Shown: positions 15,952 through 25,867, numbered from the stretch's first letter. The stretch is 64,000 nt of DNA from Georgenia faecalis (GCF_003710105.1 NZ_CP033325.1:3348001-3412000), one strand, 5' to 3'. Notes: generated by a model from the sequence alone, not told the origin. Numbers and translations: made by a program.

Positions 15952-17058
15952 CTAGTGGACCTGGGCCGGCGGGGCGGTCGACTGGCGCACCCGGAGCTCG
16001 GGCGTGATGACGATGCGCTGCGTGTGGACGGTCTCCGGCGTGCGGACGCGGTTCGCCAGGAGCTCGACGGCGGCGCGGCCGATCTCGGTCTTGGGCGGGT
16101 GGACGGCGGTGAGGGGCGGGGTGGCCATCGAGGCGACCTCGTCGTCGTAGGCGATGACCGACAGGTCCTCCGGCACCCGGATGCCCCGCTCGTCGCACCG
16201 GCCCAGGAGCTCGATCGCCTCGGCGTCGGAGTGCACGAGGAGGGCGGTCGTCCGGCTCGAGAGGGTGGCGTCGAGGACCGCATCGAGCGTCTCGGGCCAG
16301 GTCGGTGAGCCGTAGTCCTCGGTGTCGACGTCCGGGACCCCCGCGGTCTCCAGGCCCAGCTCCGCGCAGACCGCGCGCCACCCCGCACGCAAGGCCGGCG
16401 TGGTGGGGCTCTTCGCCACGGTGACCAGGCCGATGCGGCGGTGCCCGAGCTGGGCGAGGAGCCGCAGCGCCATCCCCGCGCCGAGCTCGTGGTTCGAGGT
16501 CACCGAGTCCATCGGCTGGCCGTAGTCCCCGCGCACGGCGGTGCGTTCGGCGAGGACGATCGGAACGGTGAGCTCCTGCATCCACCGGACCAGCTCCTCG
16601 CCCTCCTCGCCGGAGGTCATCGGCGCGATGACGAGGCCGGCGACGCCGACGCTGTCGACGAGACGAGCGAGGTTGCGCCGGTCGATCCGCGCGTCGTAGG
16701 TGGAGCCCCGCAGCACCAGCCGGACGCCGAGCGCCTGCGCCGCCTCGCGGGCCCCGCGCACGACGTCGGGCCAGTAGTACTTCATCGACGGCACGACGAT
16801 CCCGATGCTCGTCGCCTGCCCGTCGCCGGCGCCCATGGCGGGGAGGTCCGCGGCCCGCTCCATCGCCACGGCACCGCCGCGGACGCGGCGGACCTGGCCC
16901 TGGGCGGCGAGGAACGCGATGTCCCGCCGCACGGTCACCGGGGCCACCTCGAGGGCGGTGGCAAGGTCGGCGACCCGCTGGATGTCCCCCCGGTCAAGAA
17001 GCCGGAGAAGCCTCTCGCGCCGCTGTGACGGCAGGGCCGGCAGCAGTTCCGGACCCAT
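15952..17058 (-). CDS. Hybrid transcriptional regulator: DeoR-type HTH with LacI-type sugar-binding domain
   Basis: 368 aa. Residues ~10-65 form a DeoR winged helix-turn-helix (QRRERLLRLLDRGDIQRVAD, then VAPVTVRRDIAFL and VRRVRGGAV). From ~83 a LacI/GalR periplasmic-binding-like sensor follows: IGIVVPSMKYYWPDVVRGA, GHRRIGLVTV, and ISVIAYDDE-like DLSVIAYDDEVASMATPPLT near the C-terminus. Typical DeoR proteins instead bind sugar phosphates, so this one probably senses a free sugar or oligosaccharide. It is divergent from the glycan locus and most likely represses it through the inverted repeat at 17286-17303. Confidence 0.88.
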   Translation of the reverse strand: MGPELLPALPSQRRERLLRLLDRGDIQRVADLATALEVAPVTVRRDIAFLAAQGQVRRVRGGAVAMERAADLPAMGAGDGQATSIGIVVPSMKYYWPDVVRGAREAAQALGVRLVLRGSTYDARIDRRNLARLVDSVGVAGLVIAPMTSGEEGEELVRWMQELTVPIVLAERTAVRGDYGQPMDSVTSNHELGAGMALRLLAQLGHRRIGLVTVAKSPTTPALRAGWRAVCAELGLETAGVPDVDTEDYGSPTWPETLDAVLDATLSSRTTALLVHSDAEAIELLGRCDERGIRVPEDLSVIAYDDEVASMATPPLTAVHPPKTEIGRAAVELLANRVRTPETVHTQRIVITPELRVRQSTAPPAQVH

Positions 17059-17403
17059 CAGCGCATCGTTCTTCCCGGGCGGGGGTCGATGGCGAGGGAG
17101 GGGGAGATTCCCGGTTCTCGCATTCCACTGCCCCTCACGAGAAGCCCCGAGTCGGTCGTCACGACGCTGCGGACCCCTTCGACGGAGAAATTCCTGATGC
17201 CGAGCATCCTGCCAGGCGACGCGTCCGGCAGGTCGGTGAACCTGGGGCCCGGGTACGGCCGGCGACGGCGATCACACTGCTCCGTTGATCGCTCATCCGA
17301 TCAGAAGTGATCCGCCCAGCGTTTGACACGATCAACTCTAACCTGCTTGGCTCATGGAGTCAGTCTGCCGGGGCATCGCCGCCTCCCAGAAGAGAGGCCG
17401 TGG
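17059..17403. other. Divergent control region of the glycan locus
   Basis: 345 bp between the hybrid regulator and the dehydrogenase gene. It is less GC-rich than its surroundings. Its right part holds the inverted repeat at 17286-17303, two further GATC-containing half-sites (17309-17312 and 17330-17333), a TTGACA hexamer (17323-17328) and TAACCT (17339-17344). The 10-nt gap is too short for these two to form one promoter. Confidence 0.55.
17286..17303. promoter_or_regulatory. Candidate operator of the hybrid regulator
   Basis: TGATCG-N6-CGATCA is a perfect 18-bp inverted repeat. It lies 100 bp before the first gene of the glycan operon and 228 bp before the divergent regulator gene, suited to control of both. 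Confidence 0.6.
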
Positions 17404-18423
17404 ATGCGCACCCGACCGAGGCCGGAAGCCATGCTCGTCATGGACGCCAGGGCCTTCGGCATGCAGTTCGGGCCCACCGAGCTCGCCCGCCTCGACGACC
17501 TCGCCGCGACCGGGGAGCTCGCCTACGTCGACGAGCTCGACAGCGCCGCCGCGCGCCGCCGGCTGCGCGAGGTGGAGGTCCTCATCACGTCATGGGGCGC
17601 CCCGGGCCTCACCGAGGAGCGGCTCGCGGACGCGCCCCGCCTGCGGGCCGTGTTCCACAGCGCGGGCAGCGTCCGCCACCTCGTGTCGGAGGAGCTGTGG
17701 CGCCGGGACATCCTCGTCACCACCGCGGCGACCGCGAACGCCGTCGCCGTCGCCGAGTTCACGCTCGCCGCGATCATCTTCGCCGGCAAGAAGGCCCCGT
17801 TCCTCGCGGCCGACGCCCGGTCCCACCGCGACTCCTGGGGCTACGTCGACGCCCGCGGCTCCCTCACCAACCGCGGCCGGGTCGTCGGGATCGTGGGGTT
17901 CTCGCGCGTTGGCCGCCAGGTCGTGGACCGGCTGGCCGCGCTCGAGGTGGCCGACGTCCTCGTCTACGACCCCGTCGTCCCCGCCGACGAGATCCGCGCC
18001 GCGGGCGGGACGCCCGTGGCGCTCGCCGAGCTGCTCGCGGCCGCCGACATCGTCTCGCTGCACGCCCCTGCGCTCGCGGAGTCGCGACGGATGATCGGGG
18101 CCGCCGAGCTCGCCCTCCTGCCCGCCGGCGCCACGCTCATCAACACGGCGCGTGGCCAGCTCGTCGACACCCCTGCCCTGGAGCGGGAGTGCGCGACCGG
18201 CCGGATCAACGCCATGCTCGACGTCACCGACCCAGAGCCGCTCCCGGCCTCGTCCGTCCTCTACGACCTGCCCAACGTCATGATCACGCCGCACATCGCG
18301 GGATCGCTGGGCTCGGAGACGCAGCGGATGGTCGAGTCGGCGCTCGGCGAGCTCGAACGGTACGTTGACGGGCTGCCCCCGCTCGACCCGGTCGCCCGCC
18401 GCACCCTGGGGGTCAGCGCATGA
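17404..18423 (+). CDS. D-2-hydroxyacid dehydrogenase family protein
   Basis: 339 aa. Catalytic-core motifs are present: NTARGQLVDT with the substrate Arg, DVTDPEPLP with the Glu, and MITPHIAGSLGSE with the catalytic His. The NAD-binding loop reads VGIVGFSRVGRQV, with Ser where the second Gly of GxGxxG is usual. It could oxidise or reduce a sugar-derived hydroxy acid. The ATG at 17404 is preceded by AGAGAGG; an upstream in-frame start (17323) lies in the promoter region. It is the first gene of the glycan operon and overlaps DUF2264 by four bases. Confidence 0.82.
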   Translation: MRTRPRPEAMLVMDARAFGMQFGPTELARLDDLAATGELAYVDELDSAAARRRLREVEVLITSWGAPGLTEERLADAPRLRAVFHSAGSVRHLVSEELWRRDILVTTAATANAVAVAEFTLAAIIFAGKKAPFLAADARSHRDSWGYVDARGSLTNRGRVVGIVGFSRVGRQVVDRLAALEVADVLVYDPVVPADEIRAAGGTPVALAELLAAADIVSLHAPALAESRRMIGAAELALLPAGATLINTARGQLVDTPALERECATGRINAMLDVTDPEPLPASSVLYDLPNVMITPHIAGSLGSETQRMVESALGELERYVDGLPPLDPVARRTLGVSA

Positions 18424-20429
18424 CGCGCCCCGACCTCGCACCGCTCACCGGGTGGGACCGGGCGCGCTGGGCCGACCTCGCCGACCGCATGCTCCTCGCC
18501 GTCCGCGAGCACGCCTCACCCGACCACGCACGCATCGTCCCCCCCGGCGCCCCGGCGGCCTTCGGTCCCGACGTCGCCGGGCTCGAGGGGTTCGCCCGCA
18601 CCTTCCTCCTGGCGGGGTTCCGCCTCGCCGGCGACGGGGGCGAGGACCGGCTCGGCCTCGCCCAGTGGTACGCCGACGGGCTCGCCGCCGGGACCGACCC
18701 CGGGAACCCGGGCCGGTGGGTCCGACCCGCCGAGTCCGGCCAGGCCAAGGTCGAGGCGGCCTCCATCGCGCTCATCCTCGACATGACCCGCCCGTGGATC
18801 TGGGACCGCCTCGACCCGGCCGTCCAGCAGCAGGTGGTCGACTACCTCGCCGTCGTCGTGGGCGACGACGGCTACCCCCACAACAACTGGCGCTGGTTCC
18901 GCATCGTCGTCCAGACGTTCCTGCGATCGGTGGGCGGCCCGTGGTCGCGCGAGGACATCGAGACCGACCTCGCGCTGCTCGACTCGTTCGTGCGCGCGGA
19001 CGGCTGGATCTCCGACGGCCCCCTGCGCGCCTACGACCACTACGCCGGGTGGGCGCTGCACCTGTACCCCGCGCTGTGGGCCCGCATGTGGGGGGCGCAG
19101 GACCTCGCCGCCGGCCGGGTCGAGCGGGACCGCGAGCGCCTGGACCGCTACCTCCTCGACGCCGTCCGCCTCGTCGGGGCCGACGGGGCGCCCCTCCTCC
19201 AGGGCCGCAGCCTCGTCTACCGCTTCGCCACCGCCGCCCCGTTCTGGGCGGGCGCCATGAGCCGTGTCCCCTCGCTGAGCCCCGGCCTGCTGCGACGGGC
19301 CGCGTCCGGCGTCCTCGCGCACTTCGCCCCCCACGTCGACCGGGACGGCACCGCGCTGCTCACCCTCGGCTGGCACGGCCCGTGGCCGGCGATGGCCCAG
19401 CACTACTCCGGCCCGTCGTCGCCGTACTGGGCGGCCAAGGGCATGCTCGGCCTCGCCCTGCCGGCCACCGACCCGGTGTGGACGAGCACCGAGGAGCCGC
19501 TGCCCCACGAGCGGGCCGACCAGCTCTTCACCGCGAGCGCCCCCGGCTGGCTGGTGAGTGCCACGCGGGCCGACGGCATCGTCCGGGTGGTCAACCACGG
19601 CACGGACTACGCCAGCCCCGGCGACCAGGGCGGGGACGCCCCCGCCTACGCGCAGCTCGGCTACTCCACCGCCACCTCGCCGCGGCTGACCGCCGACGCG
19701 CGCACCGACCCGATCGAGCAGTCCGTGGCGTTGATCGACGCGGCCGGCCGCGCCACGCACCGCACCGGGTTCACCCCGGGCGGCGTCGACCTCCACGCCG
19801 ACGGCGCGACGGCGGCCGTCGGGGGGTCCGTGGCCCGCGCCCACTGGTTCACCGAGGCCCCGGGCCACCTCGACTACGGCCCCGGGCCCGCGGGGGAGGC
19901 CACCGACGTCGCGCTCCTGCGCACCGTCTCCGTGCTGCGCGGCCCCTGGGAGGTCCGCCTCGTCCGGGTCGAGGCGCTGCCCGACGGCCCGGCGCCGGCG
20001 GACGGTCTTACGCTCCGCGTGGGCGGCTGGGCCGTCTCCGGGGACGGCCCCGGCCAGGACCGCTGCCGGCCGGACGACGTGCTCGCCGCGGCCGGTGTCG
20101 CGGGCCTGCGCTCGGTCGCCGTCGGGGCCGCCGGGTTCGAGACCGCCGGGGTGCGCCGCGAGCGCGACGTCTCGCCGCTGGGCGGCACCACCCTCACGCC
20201 CTGGGTGAGCGCGCCCGCGGTCCTCGACCGGTGGTACGCGGCGATCCTCGGGCTCGAGCGCGCACCGGCCGACGGCGACGCCCGGCTCCCCGAGGTCACC
20301 CTGCCGGCCGCCGCGGACCGGGTCGGAGTCCGGTGGCCGGACGGCGCCTGCAGCACCGTCCCCCTCACCGGGGTGACACCGGCGGCCGAGGACCTCACCC
20401 GTCAGGGCGCGGCGATGTCCCCCGGCTAG
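18420..20429 (+). CDS. DUF2264 domain protein
   Basis: 669 aa, no signal peptide, presumably cytoplasmic. The DUF2264 domain covers the N-terminal ~350 residues: a helical segment with GLEGFARTFLLAGFRLAG, NPGRWVRPAESGQAKVEAASIAL and YPHNNWRWFRIVVQTFLR. Aromatic- and acid-rich conserved stretches resemble an alpha/alpha-barrel as in sugar-processing enzymes. The C-terminal ~300 residues are beta-rich. The family is found next to carbohydrate importers and has no firmly assigned reaction; hydrolysis or lysis of an imported oligosaccharide is plausible. Confidence 0.8.
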   Translation: MTRPDLAPLTGWDRARWADLADRMLLAVREHASPDHARIVPPGAPAAFGPDVAGLEGFARTFLLAGFRLAGDGGEDRLGLAQWYADGLAAGTDPGNPGRWVRPAESGQAKVEAASIALILDMTRPWIWDRLDPAVQQQVVDYLAVVVGDDGYPHNNWRWFRIVVQTFLRSVGGPWSREDIETDLALLDSFVRADGWISDGPLRAYDHYAGWALHLYPALWARMWGAQDLAAGRVERDRERLDRYLLDAVRLVGADGAPLLQGRSLVYRFATAAPFWAGAMSRVPSLSPGLLRRAASGVLAHFAPHVDRDGTALLTLGWHGPWPAMAQHYSGPSSPYWAAKGMLGLALPATDPVWTSTEEPLPHERADQLFTASAPGWLVSATRADGIVRVVNHGTDYASPGDQGGDAPAYAQLGYSTATSPRLTADARTDPIEQSVALIDAAGRATHRTGFTPGGVDLHADGATAAVGGSVARAHWFTEAPGHLDYGPGPAGEATDVALLRTVSVLRGPWEVRLVRVEALPDGPAPADGLTLRVGGWAVSGDGPGQDRCRPDDVLAAAGVAGLRSVAVGAAGFETAGVRRERDVSPLGGTTLTPWVSAPAVLDRWYAAILGLERAPADGDARLPEVTLPAAADRVGVRWPDGACSTVPLTGVTPAAEDLTRQGAAMSPG

Positions 20430-20539
20430 CGACCGCCCCGCGCCCACCGAACCACGGCGGCTCCGGCCGCCGGCAGCCCTCACCGACCGGCGGACCCACG
20501 CCGACCGGTAGTCCATCACGAGGAAGTGAGATCCATCTG

Positions 20540-22174
20540 ATGACCATCACCCGCACCACCACGCGGCGTCGGCTCGCCGGGAGCGCAGCAGCGCTCACGG
20601 CCGCCACGCTCGTCCTGGCCGCCTGCTCCGGCGGCGGAGGCAGCAGCTCCGACGGCGGCGCCGAGGCCCCCGAAGAGGCCGAGATGCCCAACTACGTCCC
20701 GGTCGACTACGTCGAGCCCGACTTCCCGAGCGTCAACGGCTCGACCGCCGGGTACACGCAGGTCCCCGCCGAGCTCGTCGACAGCGTCACCGAGACGCCC
20801 GGCACCGGTGAGACCTTCACCCTGCTCACGCCCATCTGGCAGGCCATCCCGCCCGTCGAGGGCAACGAGTACTTCGAGGCGATCAACGAGCGCCTCGGCT
20901 CCACGCTCGAGTACCAGATGGTCGCGGGCAACGACTACAACGAGCGCCTCGCGACGATCCTCGCCTCCCCCGACGACGTGCCGGACTGGGTCTCGGTCTT
21001 CGGCTGGAACCCCCCGCCGCGCTTCGACCAGGCGGTCGAGGGCGTCTTCCAGGACCTCACCGAGTACATCGCCGGCGACGCCATCGAGGCGTACCCGAAC
21101 CTCGCGAACCTGCCCACCGAGGCGTGGCAGTTCGGCGTGTTCAACGGTCGCACCTACGGCGTCCCGGTCCCCGGCGAGCTGGTGACCGACGCCCTCTTCT
21201 ACCGCGCCGACATCCTCGCCGAGCTCGGCCTCGAGCCCCCGGAGACCGCCTCCGAGCTCCTCGAGGTCGCCCGGGCGGTCACCGACCCGGCCGAGCAGCG
21301 CTGGGCCTTCAACGACCCGTGGGTCGCCGCCACCCTCATGTTCGGTGTGCCGCCGAAGTGGCAGATCGGTGAGGACGGCGAGCTCATCCACCGGTACGAG
21401 ACCGAGGAGTACCGGGCGGCGCTGGAGTTCGTCACCCAGCTCTACTCCGAGGGCCTCGTCCACCCCGACGCCGTCGCGGACAACTCCGCCGACGCCAAGC
21501 AGCGCTTCGAGTCCGGCAACGTCGTCCTGCACTACGACGGCGTCGGCGGCTGGGCCGAGATGGCCGGGCGGATCTCCACCGCGTTCGGTGACGACGAGGT
21601 GCGCATGCTGCCCCTGTCGAACCTCCACGCCGACGACGGCGAGCCGGTCCGCTACCCCGGTAACCCGGCGAACTTCTTCAGCTTCTTCAAGAAGTCGGAC
21701 GACCCGGAGCGGATCGAGGAGCTCCTGCGCATCGCCAACTTCTTCGCCGCGCCGTTCGGCACGACGGAGTACAACCTCGTCCAGAACGGCGTCGAGGGCG
21801 TCCACTACACCGTCGACGAGAACGGTGCGCCGCAGCCCACCGAGCAGTCCGGCACCGAGATCGCCAAGGTGACCACGCACGCGGTGGCGCCCCCGGTCGC
21901 CAACACGCGGCTCGACGACCCCACCTACGTGGAGAACTACACGACGTGGATGGCCGGCGAGGCCGAGAACCTCGTCGAGACCCCGTTCTACGCCCAGCAG
22001 ATCGTCGAGCCGGCGCAGTTCGCCACCCTCGGCCAGCCCTTCTCCGACCTGGAGAAGGACATCGCGCGGGGCCGCCAGGACATCAGCGCCCTCGACACGG
22101 CGCTGGAGAACTGGCGGACGTCCGGCGGTGACGAGCTGCGCGCCTTCTACCAGGACATCCTGGACAACCAGTGA
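20540..22174 (+). CDS. Extracellular solute-binding lipoprotein of a sugar ABC importer
   Basis: 544 aa. The N-terminus has a twin-arginine-like RRRLAGSAAALTAATLVL and the lipobox LAAC, so the mature protein is lipid-anchored at a cysteine near residue 30. Its length and features such as FNGRTYGVPVPGELVTDALFYRADIL fit the LplA/LipO type of CUT1 binding proteins, which bring in complex oligosaccharides. The RBS GAGGAAGTGAG lies 8-10 nt before the ATG. A 110-bp gap separates it from DUF2264; downstream it overlaps the permease by four bases. Confidence 0.88.
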   Translation: MTITRTTTRRRLAGSAAALTAATLVLAACSGGGGSSSDGGAEAPEEAEMPNYVPVDYVEPDFPSVNGSTAGYTQVPAELVDSVTETPGTGETFTLLTPIWQAIPPVEGNEYFEAINERLGSTLEYQMVAGNDYNERLATILASPDDVPDWVSVFGWNPPPRFDQAVEGVFQDLTEYIAGDAIEAYPNLANLPTEAWQFGVFNGRTYGVPVPGELVTDALFYRADILAELGLEPPETASELLEVARAVTDPAEQRWAFNDPWVAATLMFGVPPKWQIGEDGELIHRYETEEYRAALEFVTQLYSEGLVHPDAVADNSADAKQRFESGNVVLHYDGVGGWAEMAGRISTAFGDDEVRMLPLSNLHADDGEPVRYPGNPANFFSFFKKSDDPERIEELLRIANFFAAPFGTTEYNLVQNGVEGVHYTVDENGAPQPTEQSGTEIAKVTTHAVAPPVANTRLDDPTYVENYTTWMAGEAENLVETPFYAQQIVEPAQFATLGQPFSDLEKDIARGRQDISALDTALENWRTSGGDELRAFYQDILDNQ

Positions 22175-23196
22175 CCTCCGAGCCCACACGGCCCGACGGC
22201 GCCTCGACCTCCACGGTCGAGGCGCCGCGGGCCGGCGCGCGCCGCCGGCGGCGCCGGGGCCGGGCCGACGGGGTGCCGGAGCAGCGGCTCTCGCTGCGCC
22301 AGCGGCTCCGGCGCGACCGGACGCTGCTCATCATGGTGGCGCCGGCCCTCATCCTCGTCCTGCTCTTCATGTACGTCCCCATGGCGGGCAACGTCGTCGC
22401 CTGGCAGGAATACTCCCCGTACCTCGGGATCGGCGAGAGCCCGTGGGTGGGCTGGCACAACTTCGCCCGGATCTTCACGGACGCCGCGTTCCTCAACGCG
22501 GTGAAGAACACGCTGCTCATCACCACGTTCCAGCTGATCTTCTACTTCCCGATCCCGATCATGCTGGCGCTGCTCCTCAACAGCGTCTTCTCGCCGGCGA
22601 TCCGGACGACGATCCAGTCGATCGTCTACCTTCCCCACTTCTTCTCGTGGGTCCTCATCGTCACGATCTTCCAGCAGATCTTCGGCGGTGCGGGGCTGGT
22701 CAACCGGATCCTCACCGAGAACGGCTTCGCGCCCTTCGACCTCATGACGGACCCCAACTCCTTCCTCGTCCTCGTCACCTCGCAGGCGATCTGGAAGGAC
22801 GCCGGGTGGGGAATGATCATCTTCCTGGCGGCCCTGAGCACGGTCGACCCCGCCCTGTACGAGGCGTCGGTGGTCGACGGCGCCAACCGGTGGCGGCGGA
22901 TCTGGCACATCACGCTGCCGGCGCTGCGGCCCGTCATCATCCTGCTGCTCATCCTGCGCCTGGGCGACGCGCTCACGGTCGGGTTCGAGCAGCTCATCCT
23001 CCAGCGCGGCGCCGTGGGCGCCGGGGTCTCCGAGGTCATCGACACGTTCGTCTACTACCAGGGCGTCGTCGCCGGTGACTGGTCGTTCGCGGCCGCGGCC
23101 GGCCTGGTCAAGGGCCTCGTCTCACTCGCCCTCGTCCTGGGGGCCAACAAGCTGGCACACGTCTTTGGAGAAGCGGGGGTGTACCGACGCGCATGA
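22171..23196 (+). CDS. ABC sugar importer permease (LplB/YteP-like)
   Basis: 341 aa with a basic ~50-residue N-terminal tail and six predicted membrane helices. The cytoplasmic EAA loop that contacts the ATPase is EASVVDGANRWRRIWHITLP (residues ~231-250). WQEYSPYLGIGESPWVGWHNF is typical of LplB-like permeases. GTG start overlaps the lipoprotein stop. It pairs with the next permease. Confidence 0.88.
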   Translation: MTSEPTRPDGASTSTVEAPRAGARRRRRRGRADGVPEQRLSLRQRLRRDRTLLIMVAPALILVLLFMYVPMAGNVVAWQEYSPYLGIGESPWVGWHNFARIFTDAAFLNAVKNTLLITTFQLIFYFPIPIMLALLLNSVFSPAIRTTIQSIVYLPHFFSWVLIVTIFQQIFGGAGLVNRILTENGFAPFDLMTDPNSFLVLVTSQAIWKDAGWGMIIFLAALSTVDPALYEASVVDGANRWRRIWHITLPALRPVIILLLILRLGDALTVGFEQLILQRGAVGAGVSEVIDTFVYYQGVVAGDWSFAAAAGLVKGLVSLALVLGANKLAHVFGEAGVYRRA

Positions 23197-24206
23197 GCAC
23201 CGGAACCGGAAACACGCAAGGGGCCCTGGCGCCCGTCGTCATCGACCCCGGCCCCGACGCCGAGGGGTCCTTCCAGAAGCCGCGCCGCGCCGGCCGGCGG
23301 TTCGCCCGCCGCTCCCGTCACCGACCGGCCTGGGAGGAGTCCCCGACCCCCCTCGGCTTCGGCCTCAAGGCGCTCGCCCTCCTGGGCATCGTCCTCGTGG
23401 TGCTCTACCCGCTCTACACGGTCATCCTCACCAGCCTCTCGACCCAGGACTCGGTCACCCGGGCGGGCGGGCTCGTCACCGTCCCCGACGAGTTCACCTG
23501 GTCGGCGTACGAGCAGATCTTCTCCGGGGGCGTGGTGAGCCGCGCCCTCGGCGTGAGCGTCTTCGTCACCGTCGTGGGCACCCTGCTCTCGCTGGCCGTG
23601 TCGACTCTGGCGGCCTACGGCCTGTCCCGCCCGAACTCGGTGGCGCACCGCCCGATCCTGTTCGTCTTCCTCTTCACGATGTTCTTCGGCGCGGGGATCA
23701 TCCCCACGTACCTGCTCATCTCCAACCTCGGGCTCATCAACAGCCTGTGGGCGCTGATCCTCCCCGGGGCGGTCTCGGCCTTCAACCTCCTCATCCTGCG
23801 CAACTTCTTCATGGGGATCGACCAGGCGATCATCGACGCGGCCCGGATGGACGGCGCCGGGGACTGGCGCATCCTCACGAGCATCGTGCTGCCGATGTCC
23901 AAGGCGGTCCTCGCCGTCATCGCGCTGTTCTACGGCGTCGGCTACTGGAACGCGTTCTTCAACGCCATGCTCTACATCAACGACAACGCGCTGTGGCCGC
24001 TGCAGCTCGTCCTGCGCTCCTACGTCCTGCAGGGCACGCAGCTCCCCGGCTCGACGACCCCGATCGACGTCACCGGCGGCGCCGTCACCGGGCTGCCGAT
24101 CAAGATGGCGATCATGGTGCTCGCCATCGTCCCGATCCTCATCGTCTACCCCTTCATCCAGCGCCACTTCACCAAGGGCGTCATCTTCGGCGCGATCAAG
24201 GGCTGA
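23193..24206 (+). CDS. ABC sugar importer permease (LplC/YtcP-like)
   Basis: 337 aa, six predicted helices after a ~65-residue polar N-terminus. The EAA loop is DAARMDGAGDWRILTSIVLP. The long periplasmic YINDNALWPLQLVLRSYVLQ segment is characteristic of the LplC/YtcP branch. No ATPase gene follows, as is common for actinobacterial sugar importers that share one ATPase (MsiK type) encoded elsewhere. Confidence 0.88.
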   Translation: MSTGTGNTQGALAPVVIDPGPDAEGSFQKPRRAGRRFARRSRHRPAWEESPTPLGFGLKALALLGIVLVVLYPLYTVILTSLSTQDSVTRAGGLVTVPDEFTWSAYEQIFSGGVVSRALGVSVFVTVVGTLLSLAVSTLAAYGLSRPNSVAHRPILFVFLFTMFFGAGIIPTYLLISNLGLINSLWALILPGAVSAFNLLILRNFFMGIDQAIIDAARMDGAGDWRILTSIVLPMSKAVLAVIALFYGVGYWNAFFNAMLYINDNALWPLQLVLRSYVLQGTQLPGSTTPIDVTGGAVTGLPIKMAIMVLAIVPILIVYPFIQRHFTKGVIFGAIKG

Positions 24207-24240
24207 CGTGCCGCTGAACCCCGACGAGGAGCACCTCCCC

Positions 24241-25860
24241 GTGAGCCCCGCTGCGCCCTGGTGGCACGACGCCGTCGTCTACCAGGTCTATCCCAAGAGC
24301 TTCGCGGACGGCGACGGCGACGGCACCGGCGACCTCGCCGGCGTCCGTGCCCGCCTGCCGTACCTGCGGGACCTCGGCGTCGACGCCCTGTGGTTCACGC
24401 CGTGGTACGTCTCCCCGCAGGAGGACGGCGGCTACGACGTCACCGACCACCGCGACATCGACCCAGTGCTGGGGACCCTGGAGCAGGCCGAGGCGCTCAT
24501 CGCCGAGGCCCGCGCCCTGGGGATCCGCACCATCATCGACGTCGTCCCCAACCACGTCGCGGCCGACCACCCCTGGTTCACCGCCGCGACGGCCGCCGCC
24601 CCCGGCTCCCCCGAGCGTGACCGGTTCTGGTTCCGCCCGGGGGCGGGGCCCGACGGCGACTCGCCCCCCACGGGGTGGACCTCGCCGTTCGGCGGCGCGA
24701 CCTGGTCCCGGGAGCCCGACGGCGACGAGTGGTACCTCCACCTCTTCGCCCCCGGGCAGCCCGACCTCAACTGGAACCACCCCGAGGTCCGCGCCGAGTA
24801 CGAGGACATCCTGCGGTTCTGGTTCGACCGCGGCGCGGCGGGCATCCGCATCGACTCCGCCGCGGTCCTCATGAAGGACCCGGACCTGCCCGAGGTGCCG
24901 GCCACCGTCACCGGCGGCAACCACCCGTTCGAGGACCGCGACGACGTCCACGAGGTCTACCGCCGGTGGCGGCAGGTCACCGACTCCTACGACGACGACC
25001 GGGTCCTCGTCGGGGAGGTGTGGCTCGCCGACCGGGAGCGGCTGGCCCGGTACGTCGGGCCCGAGGAGCTCCACACCGTCTTCGGCTTCGACGTCATGGC
25101 AGCCCCCTGGGAGCAGGCCGCCCTCCGCGCGGCGGTCGTGGAGACGCTGCGCACCCACGAGCGCCTGGGGGCCCCGCCCGCCTGGGTCCTCGGCAACCAC
25201 GACGTCACCCGGCCGGCGACCCGGTACGGGCGCGAGGACAGCAGCTTCTCCTACGCCCGCAAGGCGTGGGGTATCCCCACGGACGTCGAGCTGGGGCGCC
25301 GGCGCGCCCGGGCCATGGCCCTGCTCACCCTGGCGCTGCCGGGCTCCTGCTACATCTACCAGGGCGAGGAGCTGGGCCTGGACGAGGTGGAGGACCTCCC
25401 CCGCGACCTCCTCCAGGACCCCATGTACGCCCGCTCCGGGGGAAGCAACCCCGGACGCGACGGGTGCCGCGTGCCCCTGCCGTGGCGCGCGGACGCCCCC
25501 GGCCTGGGTTTCGCCGTCACCTCGCCGGCGGCCGCGCCGTGGCTGCCGCAGCCGGCGCACTGGGCCGACCTCGCCGTCGACGCCCAGGAGCGCCGCGCCG
25601 ACTCCACCCTCCAGCTCTACCGCCGCGCGCTCGCCCTCCGTCGCCGGCTCTTCGACGCGGGCGACCCCACGGTCGTGTGGATGGACCTCGGCGAGGACGT
25701 CCTCGCCTTCCGCCGCGGCTCGGGCGCCGCGTGCGTCGTCAACCTGGGCGAGGGCGACCTCGTCCTGCCCGACGGCGCCGACGTCGCCCTCGCCAGCGCC
25801 GCCACCGCTCCCGGCGACCGGGTCGTCCCCCCGGGCACCGCCGTGTGGCTGCGGCCCTGA
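24241..25860 (+). CDS. GH13 alpha-glucosidase
   Basis: 539 aa from the GTG at 24241. The four GH13 signatures are clear: DVVPNHVA, GIRIDSAAV with nucleophile D205, LVGEVW with acid/base E259, and LGNHDV with D321. WWHDAVVYQVYPKSFADG at the start and the absence of a signal peptide point to an intracellular oligo-alpha-glucosidase that hydrolyses imported alpha-linked glucosides. I chose 24241 because GAGGAG (24226-24231) lies 9 nt before it; GTG at 24208 would add 11 residues. It sits between the importer and two beta-glycosidases, so the substrate may contain both linkages. Confidence 0.88.
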   Translation: MSPAAPWWHDAVVYQVYPKSFADGDGDGTGDLAGVRARLPYLRDLGVDALWFTPWYVSPQEDGGYDVTDHRDIDPVLGTLEQAEALIAEARALGIRTIIDVVPNHVAADHPWFTAATAAAPGSPERDRFWFRPGAGPDGDSPPTGWTSPFGGATWSREPDGDEWYLHLFAPGQPDLNWNHPEVRAEYEDILRFWFDRGAAGIRIDSAAVLMKDPDLPEVPATVTGGNHPFEDRDDVHEVYRRWRQVTDSYDDDRVLVGEVWLADRERLARYVGPEELHTVFGFDVMAAPWEQAALRAAVVETLRTHERLGAPPAWVLGNHDVTRPATRYGREDSSFSYARKAWGIPTDVELGRRRARAMALLTLALPGSCYIYQGEELGLDEVEDLPRDLLQDPMYARSGGSNPGRDGCRVPLPWRADAPGLGFAVTSPAAAPWLPQPAHWADLAVDAQERRADSTLQLYRRALALRRRLFDAGDPTVVWMDLGEDVLAFRRGSGAACVVNLGEGDLVLPDGADVALASAATAPGDRVVPPGTAVWLRP

Positions 25861-25867
25861 CCTCGCC

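Noticed and set aside
20430-20539. Possible processing or attenuation hairpin between DUF2264 and the binding protein
   Set aside because: Only short imperfect GC arms can be drawn; no convincing structure.
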